Shown here in pieces: positions 26,326 to 34,937 of a stretch of DNA of 64,000 nt. This DNA is from Alphaproteobacteria bacterium. Lineage in GTDB: Bacteria; Pseudomonadota; Alphaproteobacteria; Micropepsales; Micropepsaceae. Below the pieces are notes generated by a model that saw only the letters and a list, made by a program, of their open reading frames with translations, searched no databases and was not told where the DNA came from. Where the stretch lies: assembly GCA_019245415.1 (NCBI GenBank), contig JAFARO010000017.1, positions 62,001-126,000 on the forward strand, given 5' to 3'. The translations under genes and the position numbers were made by a program. The number at the start of each line of letters is the position of its first letter. The stretch's first letter is position 1.

Positions 26326-27702
26326 TCAAGAAGCTTTGCGCAGCGTCCGCAGCCTTGCGGCCGGCAGCGTGACGCTCACGCGCGTGCCGGCGCCCAAGCT
26401 GCTTTCGAGCGCGATCGTGCCGCCATGGGCTTGCGCAAGGCCTTGGGCGATGGGCAGGCCAAGTCCGGTGCCCTTGTCGCTGGTCGCGACATCGTGGCGG
26501 CCCTGACCGAAGGACTGGAAGACGCGGACATGATCCTCAGGCGCGATGCCCACGCCGTTGTCGGCGACGCCGAAGCGCACGCCGTCCTCGCTCTGGTCCG
26601 CGAAGGCGCGCACGGCTCCGCCGGCAGGCGTGTATTTGACGGCATTGGAGAGCAGGTTGAGCACGATCTGCTTGAGCGCGCGTTCGTCCGCCCAGACTGC
26701 GAGCGGGCGCCGCGCATCGACCGCAAGGTGCACCTCGGCATGGCTTGCCCGCGCGCGCATCAGATCGACGCAATCGTCCAGAAGGCGCGCGAGATCAATC
26801 TCGCTCTCGCGCAATTCGAGACTGCCCGCCTCGATCTTGGCGAGGTCGAGCACATCGTTGATCAGCATGAGCAGATGCTGGCCGGAGCCGTGGATCAGCG
26901 CCGCATATTCGCAGTGTTTCTCCGGGTTCGCGGCCCGCGCGGCGATCAGCTCGGAGAACCCCAGAATTGCGTTCAGCGGCGTGCGCAACTCGTGGCTCAT
27001 ATTGGCGAGGAATTGGGATTTGGCGCGGCTCGCCGCTTCCGCGCGTTCGCGCGCCACGTCGGATTCGGTCTTGGCATGGGCGAGCGCAAGGATCAGGTCG
27101 CTCTTGTCGTTGCGCAGCATGAGCATGTCGCGCGCCGTGCGGTTGATCTGCATCGCCATGTAGGCGAGATAGCCGACATAGAATGCCGCCAGCCCCGCAA
27201 TGCCATTGAAGATCAATCCGCCCGTGCGAAGCGGCGTCGCGATCAGGGCGCTGCCATAGACGGCGAAGACGCACAGCGCCAGCGGCCGGCTCGAACCCAC
27301 CAGCGCGCTGTTGCCGGCAATGGTGCAAGCGAGTAGCAGCACGATGACGAGATTGTTGAAATCGTTGTGCGGCACCCAGAGGAAGGCGGCCATCGACGCC
27401 CAGCTCGCCGCGAAGAGCAGAAAGGCAAGCGTCGTCCGCCGCAGCCACATCGCGGCTTCATCGACCGTGGGCTCGCGCCGGCGGAAACGTTCGCTGACAA
27501 ACCCAAGCGGCAGCACACCCAGGCACAGGAGGAGGAACCAGGCGACGAGCCGGCCCGTGTCCACCCAGCGATGGAACATCACGCAGGTGATCGCCGCGAA
27601 GACGGGCATCAGGAAATGGTTGGGGCCGAGATTCTTGAGCGCCAGCGAAAGCTGGTCGAGCTCGAGCTTGGCGGCGCGTTCCTGCATCTGGGCGTTGATC
27701 AT
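26326..27702 (-). CDS. Membrane sensor histidine kinase (PleC/DivJ-like core)
   Basis: 458 aa. About six membrane helices (residues 30-185) form the input region. A coiled linker (LALAHAKTESDVARERAEAA) leads to the H-box [20 protein letters not shown] and an ATPase domain with NLLSNAVKYTP, GVADNGVGI and GTGLGLPIAQGLAQAHGG. The H-box sequence is that of the alphaproteobacterial PleC/DivJ/PdhS group, but membership in the cell-cycle circuit cannot be shown. No cognate regulator is adjacent. Confidence 0.88.
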   Translation of the reverse strand: MINAQMQERAAKLELDQLSLALKNLGPNHFLMPVFAAITCVMFHRWVDTGRLVAWFLLLCLGVLPLGFVSERFRRREPTVDEAAMWLRRTTLAFLLFAASWASMAAFLWVPHNDFNNLVIVLLLACTIAGNSALVGSSRPLALCVFAVYGSALIATPLRTGGLIFNGIAGLAAFYVGYLAYMAMQINRTARDMLMLRNDKSDLILALAHAKTESDVARERAEAASRAKSQFLANMSHELRTPLNAILGFSELIAARAANPEKHCEYAALIHGSGQHLLMLINDVLDLAKIEAGSLELRESEIDLARLLDDCVDLMRARASHAEVHLAVDARRPLAVWADERALKQIVLNLLSNAVKYTPAGGAVRAFADQSEDGVRFGVADNGVGIAPEDHVRVFQSFGQGRHDVATSDKGTGLGLPIAQGLAQAHGGTIALESSLGAGTRVSVTLPAARLRTLRKAS

Positions 27703-27828
27703 GCGCCGCCGGTCCTTTCCCCTCTGGCCGGCCAGTCTGGCCCGGGCAGGGTTAAGGCAAGTTTGCGCTGGTTCTTAAGCCCTCCTTAACCAGCATCGGC
27801 ACCAGCGCCGCGAATGCAACCGCTTCGC

Positions 27829-29424
27829 CTACGTGGGGAATTCGAGCAGTGTCGCCTGCTTGACCGAGGGCAGCGCCCGGATTCGCGCCAGCACCTCATG
27901 CGGAACCGCGCTGTCGACCTGCACCAGCGCAATCGCATCGCCGCCGGGCGCGGCGCGGCCGAGATTGAAATTGGCGATGTTGATTTGCGCTTCGCCCAGC
28001 AGCGTGCCCAGCCGCCCGATCATGCCCGGCTTGTCCTCATTGATGACGTAGAGCAGATGCGGCGCGAACTCGGCCTCCATGTTGATGTCGCGGATCTGGA
28101 TGATTCTGGGCCTTCCGTCCGAGAACACGGTGCCGGCGGCGCGGCGCGTCGAACCGTCGACCAGGGCCGCGCTGAGTTTGATATAGGCGTCATAGATTCC
28201 GGCTCGGCCGCGCGTCATTTCGCCGACCTGGATGCCGCGCTGCTGGGCTGCGGCGCGCGCGCTCACCATGTTGACCTCGCTGAGCACGGGCTTGAGCAGT
28301 CCAGCAAGGGCGGCTTGGGTCAGCGCGGCGGTGTTCATGGCCGACGCCGCGCCCTCGAAGACGATCTGGACATCGCGCAACGCGGTGTCGACCAGTTGGC
28401 CCAGGAACAGCCCCAGCCGCTCCGCCAACGCGATCCAGGGCCGCATGCGCGCAGCCTCTTCGGCGGCGATGGAGGGCATGTTGAGCGCGTTGGTCACGGC
28501 ACCGGTCAAGAGGAAATCGGACATTTGCGCCGCGATCTGGAGCGCCACTTTTTCCTGCGCCTCGACGGTGGAGGCACCCAGATGCGGCGTTGCGACCACA
28601 TTTTCGCTGCCGAAGAGGATATTGTCCTTCGCCGGCTCGACCTCGAAGACGTCTAGCGCCGCGCCCGCGATGTGGCCCGAATCCAGCGCGGCCTTGAGCG
28701 CAGTCTCGTCCACCAAGCCGCCGCGGGCGCAGTTGATCAGGCGCGCACCCTTCTTCATGCGCGCGATGGCATCCGACGATATGATGTTGCGCGTCTCCGC
28801 AGTGAGCGGGGTGTGCAAGGTCACGAAGTCGGCGCGCGCCAGCAGATCGTCGAGCGAGACCTTCTCCACGCCGAGAACTTCGGCGCGTTCGACAGAGAGA
28901 TAGGGATCGAAGGCGATGACGCGCATCTTGAGGCCCTTGGCGCGGTCGGCGACGATGGCGCCAATATTGCCTGCGCCGATGAGACCCAGGATCTTTCCCG
29001 CGACTTCGACGCCCAGAAATCGGTTCTTCTCCCATTTGCCGCCTTGGGTGGATTCGTTCGCCGCCGGAATCTGACGCGCCAGCGCCATCATCAGCGCGAT
29101 GGCATGTTCGGCGGTGGTGACCGAATTGCCGAACGGCGTGTTCATCACCACGACGCCGGCGGCAGTGGCGGCCGGCACATCGACATTGTCGACACCGATG
29201 CCGGCGCGTCCGATCACCTTGAGCCGGCTGGCCCTTGCGATCACGTCCGCGCTAATCTTGGTTGCGGAGCGCAGCGCAATGCCGTCGTAGTCGCCGACCG
29301 CGGCAAGCAACGCCTGCTTGGAGAGGCCGGTACGCAGCTCGGCCTCCACGCCGCGTTCGGCGAACACCGCCAGCGCCGCGGGCGAAAGCGCATCGGCGAT
29401 CAGGACTTTCGGGCGCGGGCTCAT
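27829..29424 (-). CDS. serA: D-3-phosphoglycerate dehydrogenase
   Basis: 531 aa, the long type with an intervening domain and C-terminal ACT domain. Motifs: NAD-binding GLIGAGNIGAIVADRAKG (about 147-165), catalytic Arg in NCARGGLVDE, Glu/His pair ending at PHLGASTVEAQEKVA. An allosteric ASB-like domain (about 320-450) and an ACT domain (about 460-531, with DKPGMIGRLGTLLG) follow. It oxidises 3-phosphoglycerate to 3-phosphohydroxypyruvate, the first step of serine synthesis. The ATG at 29424 overlaps the sseB stop (ATGA), so serC-sseB-serA are co-translated. Serine feedback through the ACT domain is expected for the family. Confidence 0.97.
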   Translation of the reverse strand: MSPRPKVLIADALSPAALAVFAERGVEAELRTGLSKQALLAAVGDYDGIALRSATKISADVIARASRLKVIGRAGIGVDNVDVPAATAAGVVVMNTPFGNSVTTAEHAIALMMALARQIPAANESTQGGKWEKNRFLGVEVAGKILGLIGAGNIGAIVADRAKGLKMRVIAFDPYLSVERAEVLGVEKVSLDDLLARADFVTLHTPLTAETRNIISSDAIARMKKGARLINCARGGLVDETALKAALDSGHIAGAALDVFEVEPAKDNILFGSENVVATPHLGASTVEAQEKVALQIAAQMSDFLLTGAVTNALNMPSIAAEEAARMRPWIALAERLGLFLGQLVDTALRDVQIVFEGAASAMNTAALTQAALAGLLKPVLSEVNMVSARAAAQQRGIQVGEMTRGRAGIYDAYIKLSAALVDGSTRRAAGTVFSDGRPRIIQIRDINMEAEFAPHLLYVINEDKPGMIGRLGTLLGEAQINIANFNLGRAAPGGDAIALVQVDSAVPHEVLARIRALPSVKQATLLEFPT

Positions 29425-29837
29425 GGCACGAGACCGAGCGTGCCTGGATCGAGCATGCGCGCGATCTCTTCGGGCAGGATCTCCTTGCCCACATCGGAGC
29501 CCAAATTGAGAAGCAGGGTGGCGCCGCGCGTCATCTCCATCAGTGCCCGCCCCGGCAGAGAAACGTAGCCGCGGCTCTGCGAGAGATATGCGTGAAGCCG
29601 CGTGCGCGACGTGAAGACCGGGACATAGGTGCGGCCGTCGCGTTTGGTGAAGGCCACCTTGAGCCGCTCGCCCGGCAGAAGCGGGGCGCCGGCGGGTGAC
29701 AGGTCCCTGCCCTCGATCTCACCGATCACGATCACGTCGGAACCAAGCAGCTGCCGCTCGAATTCGCGGCGCGTCATGGGGCTTTTGTTGGCGCGCAGCA
29801 ACGCCTCTTCCAGCGCGTTTTCGGGTTCGAAACTCAT
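29421..29837 (-). CDS. sseB: SseB-like protein between serC and serA
   Basis: 138 aa from the ATG at 29837 (upstream extension would only shadow serC). It matches the SseB N-terminal domain: FEPENALEEALLRANKS near the start, then LPGERLKVAFTKRDGRTYVP and VFTSRTRLHAYL, and a tail with LLLNLGSDVGKEILPEEI. SseB ('enhanced serine sensitivity') modulates serine sensitivity in E. coli by an unclear mechanism. Coupling at both ends by 4-nt overlaps (serC-sseB, sseB-serA) ties it to serine synthesis here. Confidence 0.87.
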   Translation of the reverse strand: MSFEPENALEEALLRANKSPMTRREFERQLLGSDVIVIGEIEGRDLSPAGAPLLPGERLKVAFTKRDGRTYVPVFTSRTRLHAYLSQSRGYVSLPGRALMEMTRGATLLLNLGSDVGKEILPEEIARMLDPGTLGLVP

Positions 29838-30988
29838 GGGCGTGTCAGCGTCCACGCCCAATCGAGCCAGGGCGCCAGCGCCTCGATATCGCTGCGTTCC
29901 ACAGTCGCGCCGCACCAGATGCGCAGTCCGGGCGGCGCGTTGGCATGACCGGCGACATCGAAAGCCACGCCTTCGGCTTCCAGCAGCGCGGCGAACGCCT
30001 TCACCGCCGCGCGCCGCGCAGGCTCGTCCAGACGCGTGAAGGCCGGGTCGGTGATCTTGAGGCAGACGCTGGTCGGCGAGCGGAAGGATGCCTGTTCCGC
30101 GAGGAAGTCGATCCAGTTCGATTCCCGCACCCACGCCGAGAGCGCCGAGAAATTGGCCGCGACGCGCGCCTGGAGCGCCGCAAGGCCGCCGATCCGTTCG
30201 GCCCAGGACAGTGTGTCGAGATAATCCTCCAGCGCCAGCATCGAGGGCGTGTTCAAGGTCTCGCCGGCGAAAACACCCTCGTTGAGCTTGCCGTCCTTCA
30301 CCAGCCGGAAGATTTTCGGCAACGGGCGAGGTGGGGCGTAGCTGAGCAGGCGCTGCACCGCGCGCGGCGAGAGAACCAGCATGCCATGCGCCGCCTCGCC
30401 GCCGAGCGCCTTCTGCCAGGAGAAGGTCACTGCATCGAGCTTGTCCCAGGCGAGATCCATCGCAAAGGCCGCGCTGGTGGCATCGCAGATCGAGATGCCT
30501 TGGCGGTCGGCGGCAATCCAGTCCGCATCAGGCACGCGCACGCCGCTGGTCGTGCCGTTCCAGGCGAAGAGGATGTCGTGCCCTGGATCAGCCTGGCTGA
30601 GGTCGGGAAGCTGCCCGTATTCGGCCTTGAAGACGCGCGCGCCCTCGATGCACAGCTGCTTGACGGCGTCCGTCACCCAATCGGCGCCGAAGCTGTCCCA
30701 GGCAAAGCAATCGACCGGCCTCGCCCCCAGCATGGTCCACATCGCCAGTTCCATCGCCCCCGTGTCGGAGGCGGGCACGATGGCGACACGGTACCCTTCG
30801 GGGACGCCCAGCAGCTTGGCGGTTCGGTCGATCGCCTCTTTGAGCTTGGCTTTGCCGGGACCCGAGCGATGTGAGCGGCCGAGCAGTGCCCCGTCCAAGG
30901 TTCGCGCCGTCCAGCCCGGACGTTTGGCGCAGGGTCCGGATGAAAAAAAAGGCCGTGCGGGTCGCACGGCCGGATGCGTTCCGATCAT
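29834..30988 (-). CDS. serC: Phosphoserine aminotransferase
   Basis: 384 aa from the ATG at 30988, with GGAAGGGA 7-13 nt upstream. The N-terminal FFSSGPCAKRPGW and LLGRSHRS are the substrate-phosphate signature of alphaproteobacterial SerC. The PLP lysine lies in TFSWQKALGGEAAHG (about 190), and the cofactor Asp in ISICDATSAAF. It converts phosphohydroxypyruvate to phosphoserine and also acts in pyridoxal phosphate synthesis in many bacteria. First gene of serC-sseB-serA. Codons 6-15 coincide with a terminator-like hairpin (see 30943-30971). Confidence 0.96.
   Translation of the reverse strand: MIGTHPAVRPARPFFSSGPCAKRPGWTARTLDGALLGRSHRSGPGKAKLKEAIDRTAKLLGVPEGYRVAIVPASDTGAMELAMWTMLGARPVDCFAWDSFGADWVTDAVKQLCIEGARVFKAEYGQLPDLSQADPGHDILFAWNGTTSGVRVPDADWIAADRQGISICDATSAAFAMDLAWDKLDAVTFSWQKALGGEAAHGMLVLSPRAVQRLLSYAPPRPLPKIFRLVKDGKLNEGVFAGETLNTPSMLALEDYLDTLSWAERIGGLAALQARVAANFSALSAWVRESNWIDFLAEQASFRSPTSVCLKITDPAFTRLDEPARRAAVKAFAALLEAEGVAFDVAGHANAPPGLRIWCGATVERSDIEALAPWLDWAWTLTRP
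30943..30971 (-). terminator. Intrinsic-terminator-like hairpin inside the serC 5' coding region
   Basis: In the serC mRNA a perfect 9-bp GC-rich stem (GGCCGTGCG / CGCACGGCC) with a 3-nt loop is followed directly by eight U. It begins 17 nt after the serC start codon and encodes AVRPARPFF. The pattern is that of a Rho-independent terminator, so it could attenuate the operon, with translating ribosomes preventing hairpin formation. It could also be a by-product of the conserved RPARPFF sequence. Confidence 0.55.
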
Positions 30989-30995
30989 CGGACAT

Positions 30996-31059
30996 CCCTT
31001 CCAGAATGTACGCGCCGCGTTGGGGCGGCGTGGCCCGCGACCTGTGTAGGTCGGAAGGA
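30996..31059 (-). promoter_or_regulatory. Structured serC leader with possible Shine-Dalgarno masking
   Basis: The 143-nt region upstream of serC reads, in the mRNA sense, CCTCCTTCC (around 31053-31061), a small hairpin GACCT-ACAC-AGGTC, a GC-rich hairpin GCCGC...GCGGC, then the serC ribosome-binding site GGAAGGG (30996-31002). CCTTCC is complementary to GGAAGG, so the leader can fold back to hide the site. An RNA motif upstream of serC is known in alphaproteobacteria; I cannot tell whether this belongs to it. Confidence 0.35.
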
Positions 31060-31131
31060 GGCTTGCGTCAAATCAAAGCGTGGAACGCAACCGGAGCGTC
31101 GTTCGTTTGAGGCACGGAAAGGAAATTATTC

Positions 31132-31611
31132 ATGGCCGTGATCCGCACTCTGCGTGACGAGGAAATGCCGGAACTCGCGATCTCGCCGGAAAAGGTCCGC
31201 CTCATCATCGTCAAGGCGCGTCAGTTCGACGTCAAGGAGGCGGATTCCGATCCCGACGAGGGTTCCAACCCGGCCGATGACGGCATGGCGGATGTCCTGG
31301 AGGACAAACCCGACGAAGATCCGGTGCGCCAGGAACTGGTCTCCTTCATCGATGCGCTCGACGAGGAGGAGCAGGCCAGTCTTGTGGCCCTTGCCTGGCT
31401 CGGCCGCGGAACTTTCGATCTCGACGAATGGAGCGAGGCGCTCGACACGGCCCGCACCGAGCACGGCAGCCGCTCGGCGCAGTACCTGCTCGGCCTGCCG
31501 CTGCTCGGGGATTATCTGGCCGAGGGCCTCGACGCCTTCGGGGAATCCTTCGACGACGAAACCGACGACGAGCTGGACGAGGAGCCGCTCATCGAGCAGG
31601 ACAATCGCTAG
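31132..31611 (+). CDS. DUF3775-family protein
   Basis: 159 aa, strongly acidic. LAISPEKVRLIIVKARQFDVKE near the start and LVALAWLGRGTFDLDEW (about 84-100), then YLLGLPLLGDYLAEGLDAFG, are the conserved blocks of DUF3775. The last 20 residues are a run of Asp/Glu. No membrane or secretion signal. Function unknown. Divergent from serC and convergent with hemD (4-nt overlap). Confidence 0.82.
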   Translation: MAVIRTLRDEEMPELAISPEKVRLIIVKARQFDVKEADSDPDEGSNPADDGMADVLEDKPDEDPVRQELVSFIDALDEEEQASLVALAWLGRGTFDLDEWSEALDTARTEHGSRSAQYLLGLPLLGDYLAEGLDAFGESFDDETDDELDEEPLIEQDNR

Positions 31612-32297
31612 CCCGGCGCCAGACAGGCCAGCAGCGCATCCTGGTTGGGCTTCTCGGCGACACGAAGCCCGCCAAAACGCAGAGGCGCGAGCGCGGCCGC
31701 CGTGGCGTCGCTGATGCATACTGCCAAGGTCGTCGAGAGTTCGAGAGCGGCGGCGTTCCCCCTGAAGATTGTGGCACTGCGCGGCGAAAAGAACAGAGAC
31801 GCATCGATCCCCTCCGCGAACGCTATGCGCAAGGCCGCTTCGGCCTGGACCGATACGATGTCGTAGAGCACCGCGCTTTGGACGGAAAAACCGTTGGCCG
31901 CCAGCGCTTCGGCGAGCGTGCCCGGCGCGTCGCTTCCTTTGACGTGAAGCAGCATCCCGCCTTCGGGGGAGGCCCATTGCTGAGCTGCGCGCGCGAGCGC
32001 CTTGGCATCGCCGTCCGCATTGCGGACATGCGTGAACCCTGTCTCGCGCGCCGCCTCCGCTGTCTGCGGACCAACCGCAAACAGCGGCATATCGCGTTTG
32101 GCGCTTCTCCTCGCCAAAGCACGCACGCCGTTGGCGCTGGTGGCAAGGATTGCCTGCACATTGGCGAGTGCAATCTCGGGTCCGTCACGCAAGCGGGCCT
32201 CGAGCAGAGGGACGATGACTGGAGCATGTCCCCGTCGCTCGAGCGCGGCGGCGATGCGCGCGGCGTCTTCCCTGGGCCGCGTCACCAGCACCCGCAT
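31608..32297 (-). CDS. hemD: Uroporphyrinogen-III synthase
   Basis: 229 aa from the ATG at 32297, which shares one base with the hemC stop (TGATG). VLVTRPREDAARIAAALE at the start and the mid-protein TSANGVRAL and FAVGPQTAEAARETGF segments fit the two-lobed HemD fold. It closes and inverts ring D of hydroxymethylbilane to give uroporphyrinogen III. Cotranscribed with hemC. Confidence 0.93.
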   Translation of the reverse strand: MRVLVTRPREDAARIAAALERRGHAPVIVPLLEARLRDGPEIALANVQAILATSANGVRALARRSAKRDMPLFAVGPQTAEAARETGFTHVRNADGDAKALARAAQQWASPEGGMLLHVKGSDAPGTLAEALAANGFSVQSAVLYDIVSVQAEAALRIAFAEGIDASLFFSPRSATIFRGNAAALELSTTLAVCISDATAAALAPLRFGGLRVAEKPNQDALLACLAPG

Positions 32298-33193
32298 CAC
32301 AGATCGAGCCAGCGCGCGGCGCGGTCGCGAATCGAGAGGCCTGCGTCACGGCCCGCGCGTTCGGCGTCGCCGGTCGCGGCCTCGATTTCGACCGAGACGC
32401 AATCGCTGCCGTCCGGCGCCAGAACCTCGCCGCGGAAATGCAGGCGGCCGCCCTTGATGGTCGCAAGACCCGCCATCGGCGAGCGGCAAGAGCCGCCGAG
32501 TGCGGCCTGGAAGGCGCGCTCGCAGGCCAGCGCCGCGTCGGTATCGCCGTCGTTCAGACCGGCGACGGCCACGGTCGCGCGCGCATCGCCGCGGCGCACT
32601 TCGATGCCGATAGCGCCCTGCGCCAGCGCCGGAAGGACGTCGAGCAGCTCCGTCGCGCGGCTTTCGAGACCCAGCCGCTTCAATCCCGCATGCGCCAGGA
32701 TCATCGCGTCCATCGTGCCCGCATCGAGCCTGGCAAGCCGGGTGTCGACATTGCCGCGCAGCAGCACGGTCTCGACGTCGGGACGCGCACGCTTGACCTG
32801 GGCGGCCCGGCGCACCGAACTGGTGCCGACACGCGCGCCATGCGCCAGCGTCCCAAGAGATGGCGCCGCATTGGATACGAACACATCGCGCGGATCTTCG
32901 CGCGGCAGTACCGCGGCAATGGCGAGGCCGCCCGGCAACAGCACTGGCATGTCTTTCATAGAATGCACCGCCAGATCGATGCCCTCGCCCAGTAGGGCGT
33001 CTTCCAGCTCCTTGACGAAGAGGCCCTTGCCGCCAGCATCGGCGAGCGGGCGATCCTGGATGCGATCGCCGCTGGTCTTGAGGACGACGATCTCGACCGG
33101 GCAGCCCAGCTGCTTGGCGACCATCTCGGCCTGCACGAGCGCGAGCCGCGAGCCGCGCGAGCCGAGGCGAAGCGGTTTTACGTCTGGCGGCAT
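32297..33193 (-). CDS. hemC: Porphobilinogen deaminase (hydroxymethylbilane synthase)
   Basis: 298 aa from the ATG at 33193 ([20 protein letters not shown]). Conserved blocks: [44 protein letters not shown]-like [20 protein letters not shown] and RGNVDTRL. The dipyrromethane-cofactor Cys lies in [11 protein letters not shown]. It polymerises four porphobilinogens. Divergent from tsaD with a 51-bp gap. Confidence 0.97.
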   Translation of the reverse strand: MPPDVKPLRLGSRGSRLALVQAEMVAKQLGCPVEIVVLKTSGDRIQDRPLADAGGKGLFVKELEDALLGEGIDLAVHSMKDMPVLLPGGLAIAAVLPREDPRDVFVSNAAPSLGTLAHGARVGTSSVRRAAQVKRARPDVETVLLRGNVDTRLARLDAGTMDAMILAHAGLKRLGLESRATELLDVLPALAQGAIGIEVRRGDARATVAVAGLNDGDTDAALACERAFQAALGGSCRSPMAGLATIKGGRLHFRGEVLAPDGSDCVSVEIEAATGDAERAGRDAGLSIRDRAARWLDL

Positions 33194-33244
33194 GGGCGGC
33201 TTCGGTCTAGGACGGCTGCGCCTTTTAGCACGCGACGGAAAGCC

Positions 33245-34309
33245 TTGCGCGAACTGACGGTCCTGGGCCTGGAGACGAGCTGCGACGAGACCGCCGCCGC
33301 GGTGGTGCGAGGGCTGCCGCCGGGGCGGGGAACGATCCTCTCCGATATCGTCTTCTCGCAGCTCGAGGCGCATCGGCCTTATGGCGGCGTGGTGCCGGAG
33401 ATCGCCGCCCGCGCCCATGTCGAGCGGCTCGACGGCATCGTCGAAGAGGCCTTGGCCAAGGCAAAAGTGCACCTGGCCGACCTGGACGCGATCGCGGCAA
33501 CGGCAGGCCCCGGACTGATCGGCGGGGTGATGGTGGGCCTGACAACCGCGAAGGCGCTCGCGCTCGCCTCAGCCAAGCCGCTCGTGGCGGTGAACCACCT
33601 CGAAGCCCATGCGCTGAGCGCAAGGCTGAGCGACGGCGTGGCGTTCCCGTTCCTGCTGCTGCTGATTTCCGGCGGCCATTGTCAGCTTCTCGCGGTCGAG
33701 AATGTTGGCCGCTATCGCCGCTATGGCACCACTATCGACGATGCGGTGGGCGAGGCCTTCGACAAGACAGCCAAGCTGCTTGGCCTTCCCTATCCCGGCG
33801 GGCCAGCGATCGAACTGGCTGCACGCAGCGGCAATCCCAAGCGCCATGCGCTGCCGCGGCCGATGGTGGGACGTGCGGGCGCCGATTTCTCGTTCTCCGG
33901 TCTCAAGACGGCGGTTCGCCAGATCGTGGCGCAGGAGCGTCCACGCGCAGAGGACATGGCCGCCTCTTTCCAGGCGGCGGTGGTGGACGTGCTCACCGAC
34001 CGCAGCCGCGCCGCCATGACTTTTTTCCGGCGCGACTTTCCCGATTCGGAGCATCCCGCTTTTGCCGTCGCGGGGGGCGTAGCGGCGAACGCCGCGATCG
34101 GATCGGCGCTCTCAAGCCTCGCGGCGCGCGAGGGCTTCGCCACGAAAATTCCCCCGCCAGGCCTCTGCACGGACAATGCCGCGATGGTGGCCTGGGCGGG
34201 GGTTGAACGCGGCCAGCTCTCTCTCTTCGACGCGATGGACGTCGCGCCGAGAGCGCGCTGGCCGCTGGACGCCCTTGGGGGGGAGCGCTTGGGCGTCCAA
34301 TCCGCTTAG
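33245..34309 (+). CDS. tsaD: tRNA threonylcarbamoyladenosine (t6A37) transferase
   Basis: 354 aa from a TTG at 33245. ASKHA fold with the N-terminal [16 protein letters not shown], metal-binding HLEAH (V-N-HLEAH, about 119), [12 protein letters not shown], and [13 protein letters not shown]. TsaD transfers threonylcarbamoyl from the TsaC product to A37 of ANN-decoding tRNAs such as tRNA-Thr(UGU). Divergent from hemC. Confidence 0.96.
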   Translation: MRELTVLGLETSCDETAAAVVRGLPPGRGTILSDIVFSQLEAHRPYGGVVPEIAARAHVERLDGIVEEALAKAKVHLADLDAIAATAGPGLIGGVMVGLTTAKALALASAKPLVAVNHLEAHALSARLSDGVAFPFLLLLISGGHCQLLAVENVGRYRRYGTTIDDAVGEAFDKTAKLLGLPYPGGPAIELAARSGNPKRHALPRPMVGRAGADFSFSGLKTAVRQIVAQERPRAEDMAASFQAAVVDVLTDRSRAAMTFFRRDFPDSEHPAFAVAGGVAANAAIGSALSSLAAREGFATKIPPPGLCTDNAAMVAWAGVERGQLSLFDAMDVAPRARWPLDALGGERLGVQSA

Positions 34310-34431
34310 ACGAGCGATAGCGAGGTCGCGAGCAACAGCGCGCCCGCGCCGACGATGAGGATGGTCGTCAGGATGCTGACGATGCCGGTGTCGCCGGTTT
34401 CGCGCTGTGCGCTCTGAATGAATTCGCCCAT
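34306..34431 (-). CDS. Small single-helix membrane protein
   Basis: 41 aa from the ATG at 34431, preceded by GGAGAAG at a good distance; an in-frame ATG at 34443 is less well placed. [16 protein letters not shown] is followed by one hydrophobic helix ([20 protein letters not shown]). The stop overlaps the tsaD stop by 3 nt (convergent). I recognise no family. The good ribosome-binding site and clear helix support a real gene. Confidence 0.5.
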   Translation of the reverse strand: MGEFIQSAQRETGDTGIVSILTTILIVGAGALLLATSLSLV

Positions 34432-34595
34432 GTTCTTCTCCATATCCGGCCGCCCGCGTTGGGGACGCGGAAAGCCCCAGAAATCCGCCGGCCTTGCTGC
34501 CGGACAGCTCTCAGATAGGAGGGGGAATTAAATGCTACAAGTGAATGATTTATGTAATATTCATTGTTCAATCGTGAAAGAGTTGCGTCAACTAT

Positions 34596-34618
34596 CTGGA
34601 ATTACTAAATAATTCCAG
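34596..34618. repeat. 23-bp interrupted palindrome in an AT-rich gap
   Basis: CTGGAATTA and TAATTCCAG form a perfect 9-bp inverted repeat around a 5-nt centre CTAAA. It lies in a 275-bp gap (34432-34706) between two tiny membrane-protein genes that read leftward. About 34520-34640 is clearly AT-rich in a GC-rich neighbourhood. It could be an operator for the 41-aa gene or a hairpin ending the DUF3309 transcript. No T-run follows. Confidence 0.55.
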
Positions 34619-34706
34619 TTGGAAGAATATTTCGTCAGAGCTAGCATGGCCGGGATGCGCAAAATGCACGCCTCCGCGCGAGCCTCGAAAGGGGCAGTGA
34701 CCGATG

Positions 34707-34874
34707 CTAGTACGTCGTGTGGAAGCCGCCCAGCAGCCACAACAGCAGCAGGACGACGATGACAAGGCCCAGCGCGCCGCCTAGGCCGGGTCCGCCATAG
34801 GTCCTATAGCCATAATAGCCTCCGCCGCCACCGAGCAGCACGACCACGAGAATGATGATGAGCAGCAATGTCAT
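34707..34874 (-). CDS. DUF3309-family small membrane protein
   Basis: 55 aa from the ATG at 34874, preceded by AAGGAAA. Two hydrophobic helices (TLLLIIILVVVLLGG and ALGLVIVVLLLLWLL) flank a Gly/Tyr-rich loop (GGGYYGYRTYGGPGLGG), the layout of DUF3309 proteins. Function unknown; family members are often stress-associated. Divergent from xthA. Confidence 0.72.
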   Translation of the reverse strand: MTLLLIIILVVVLLGGGGGYYGYRTYGGPGLGGALGLVIVVLLLLWLLGGFHTTY

Positions 34875-34937
34875 CGGCTTGTTTCCTTGCAATCAGTTCA
34901 GGAAACGCCCGAAAGCGGAATTTGGCCGCTGGGCGCT

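Noticed and set aside
24850..27336. Long plus-strand open frame across the beta-propeller and kinase genes
   Set aside because: Arg/Gln-rich shadow with no domain; the propeller and kinase frames are well supported.
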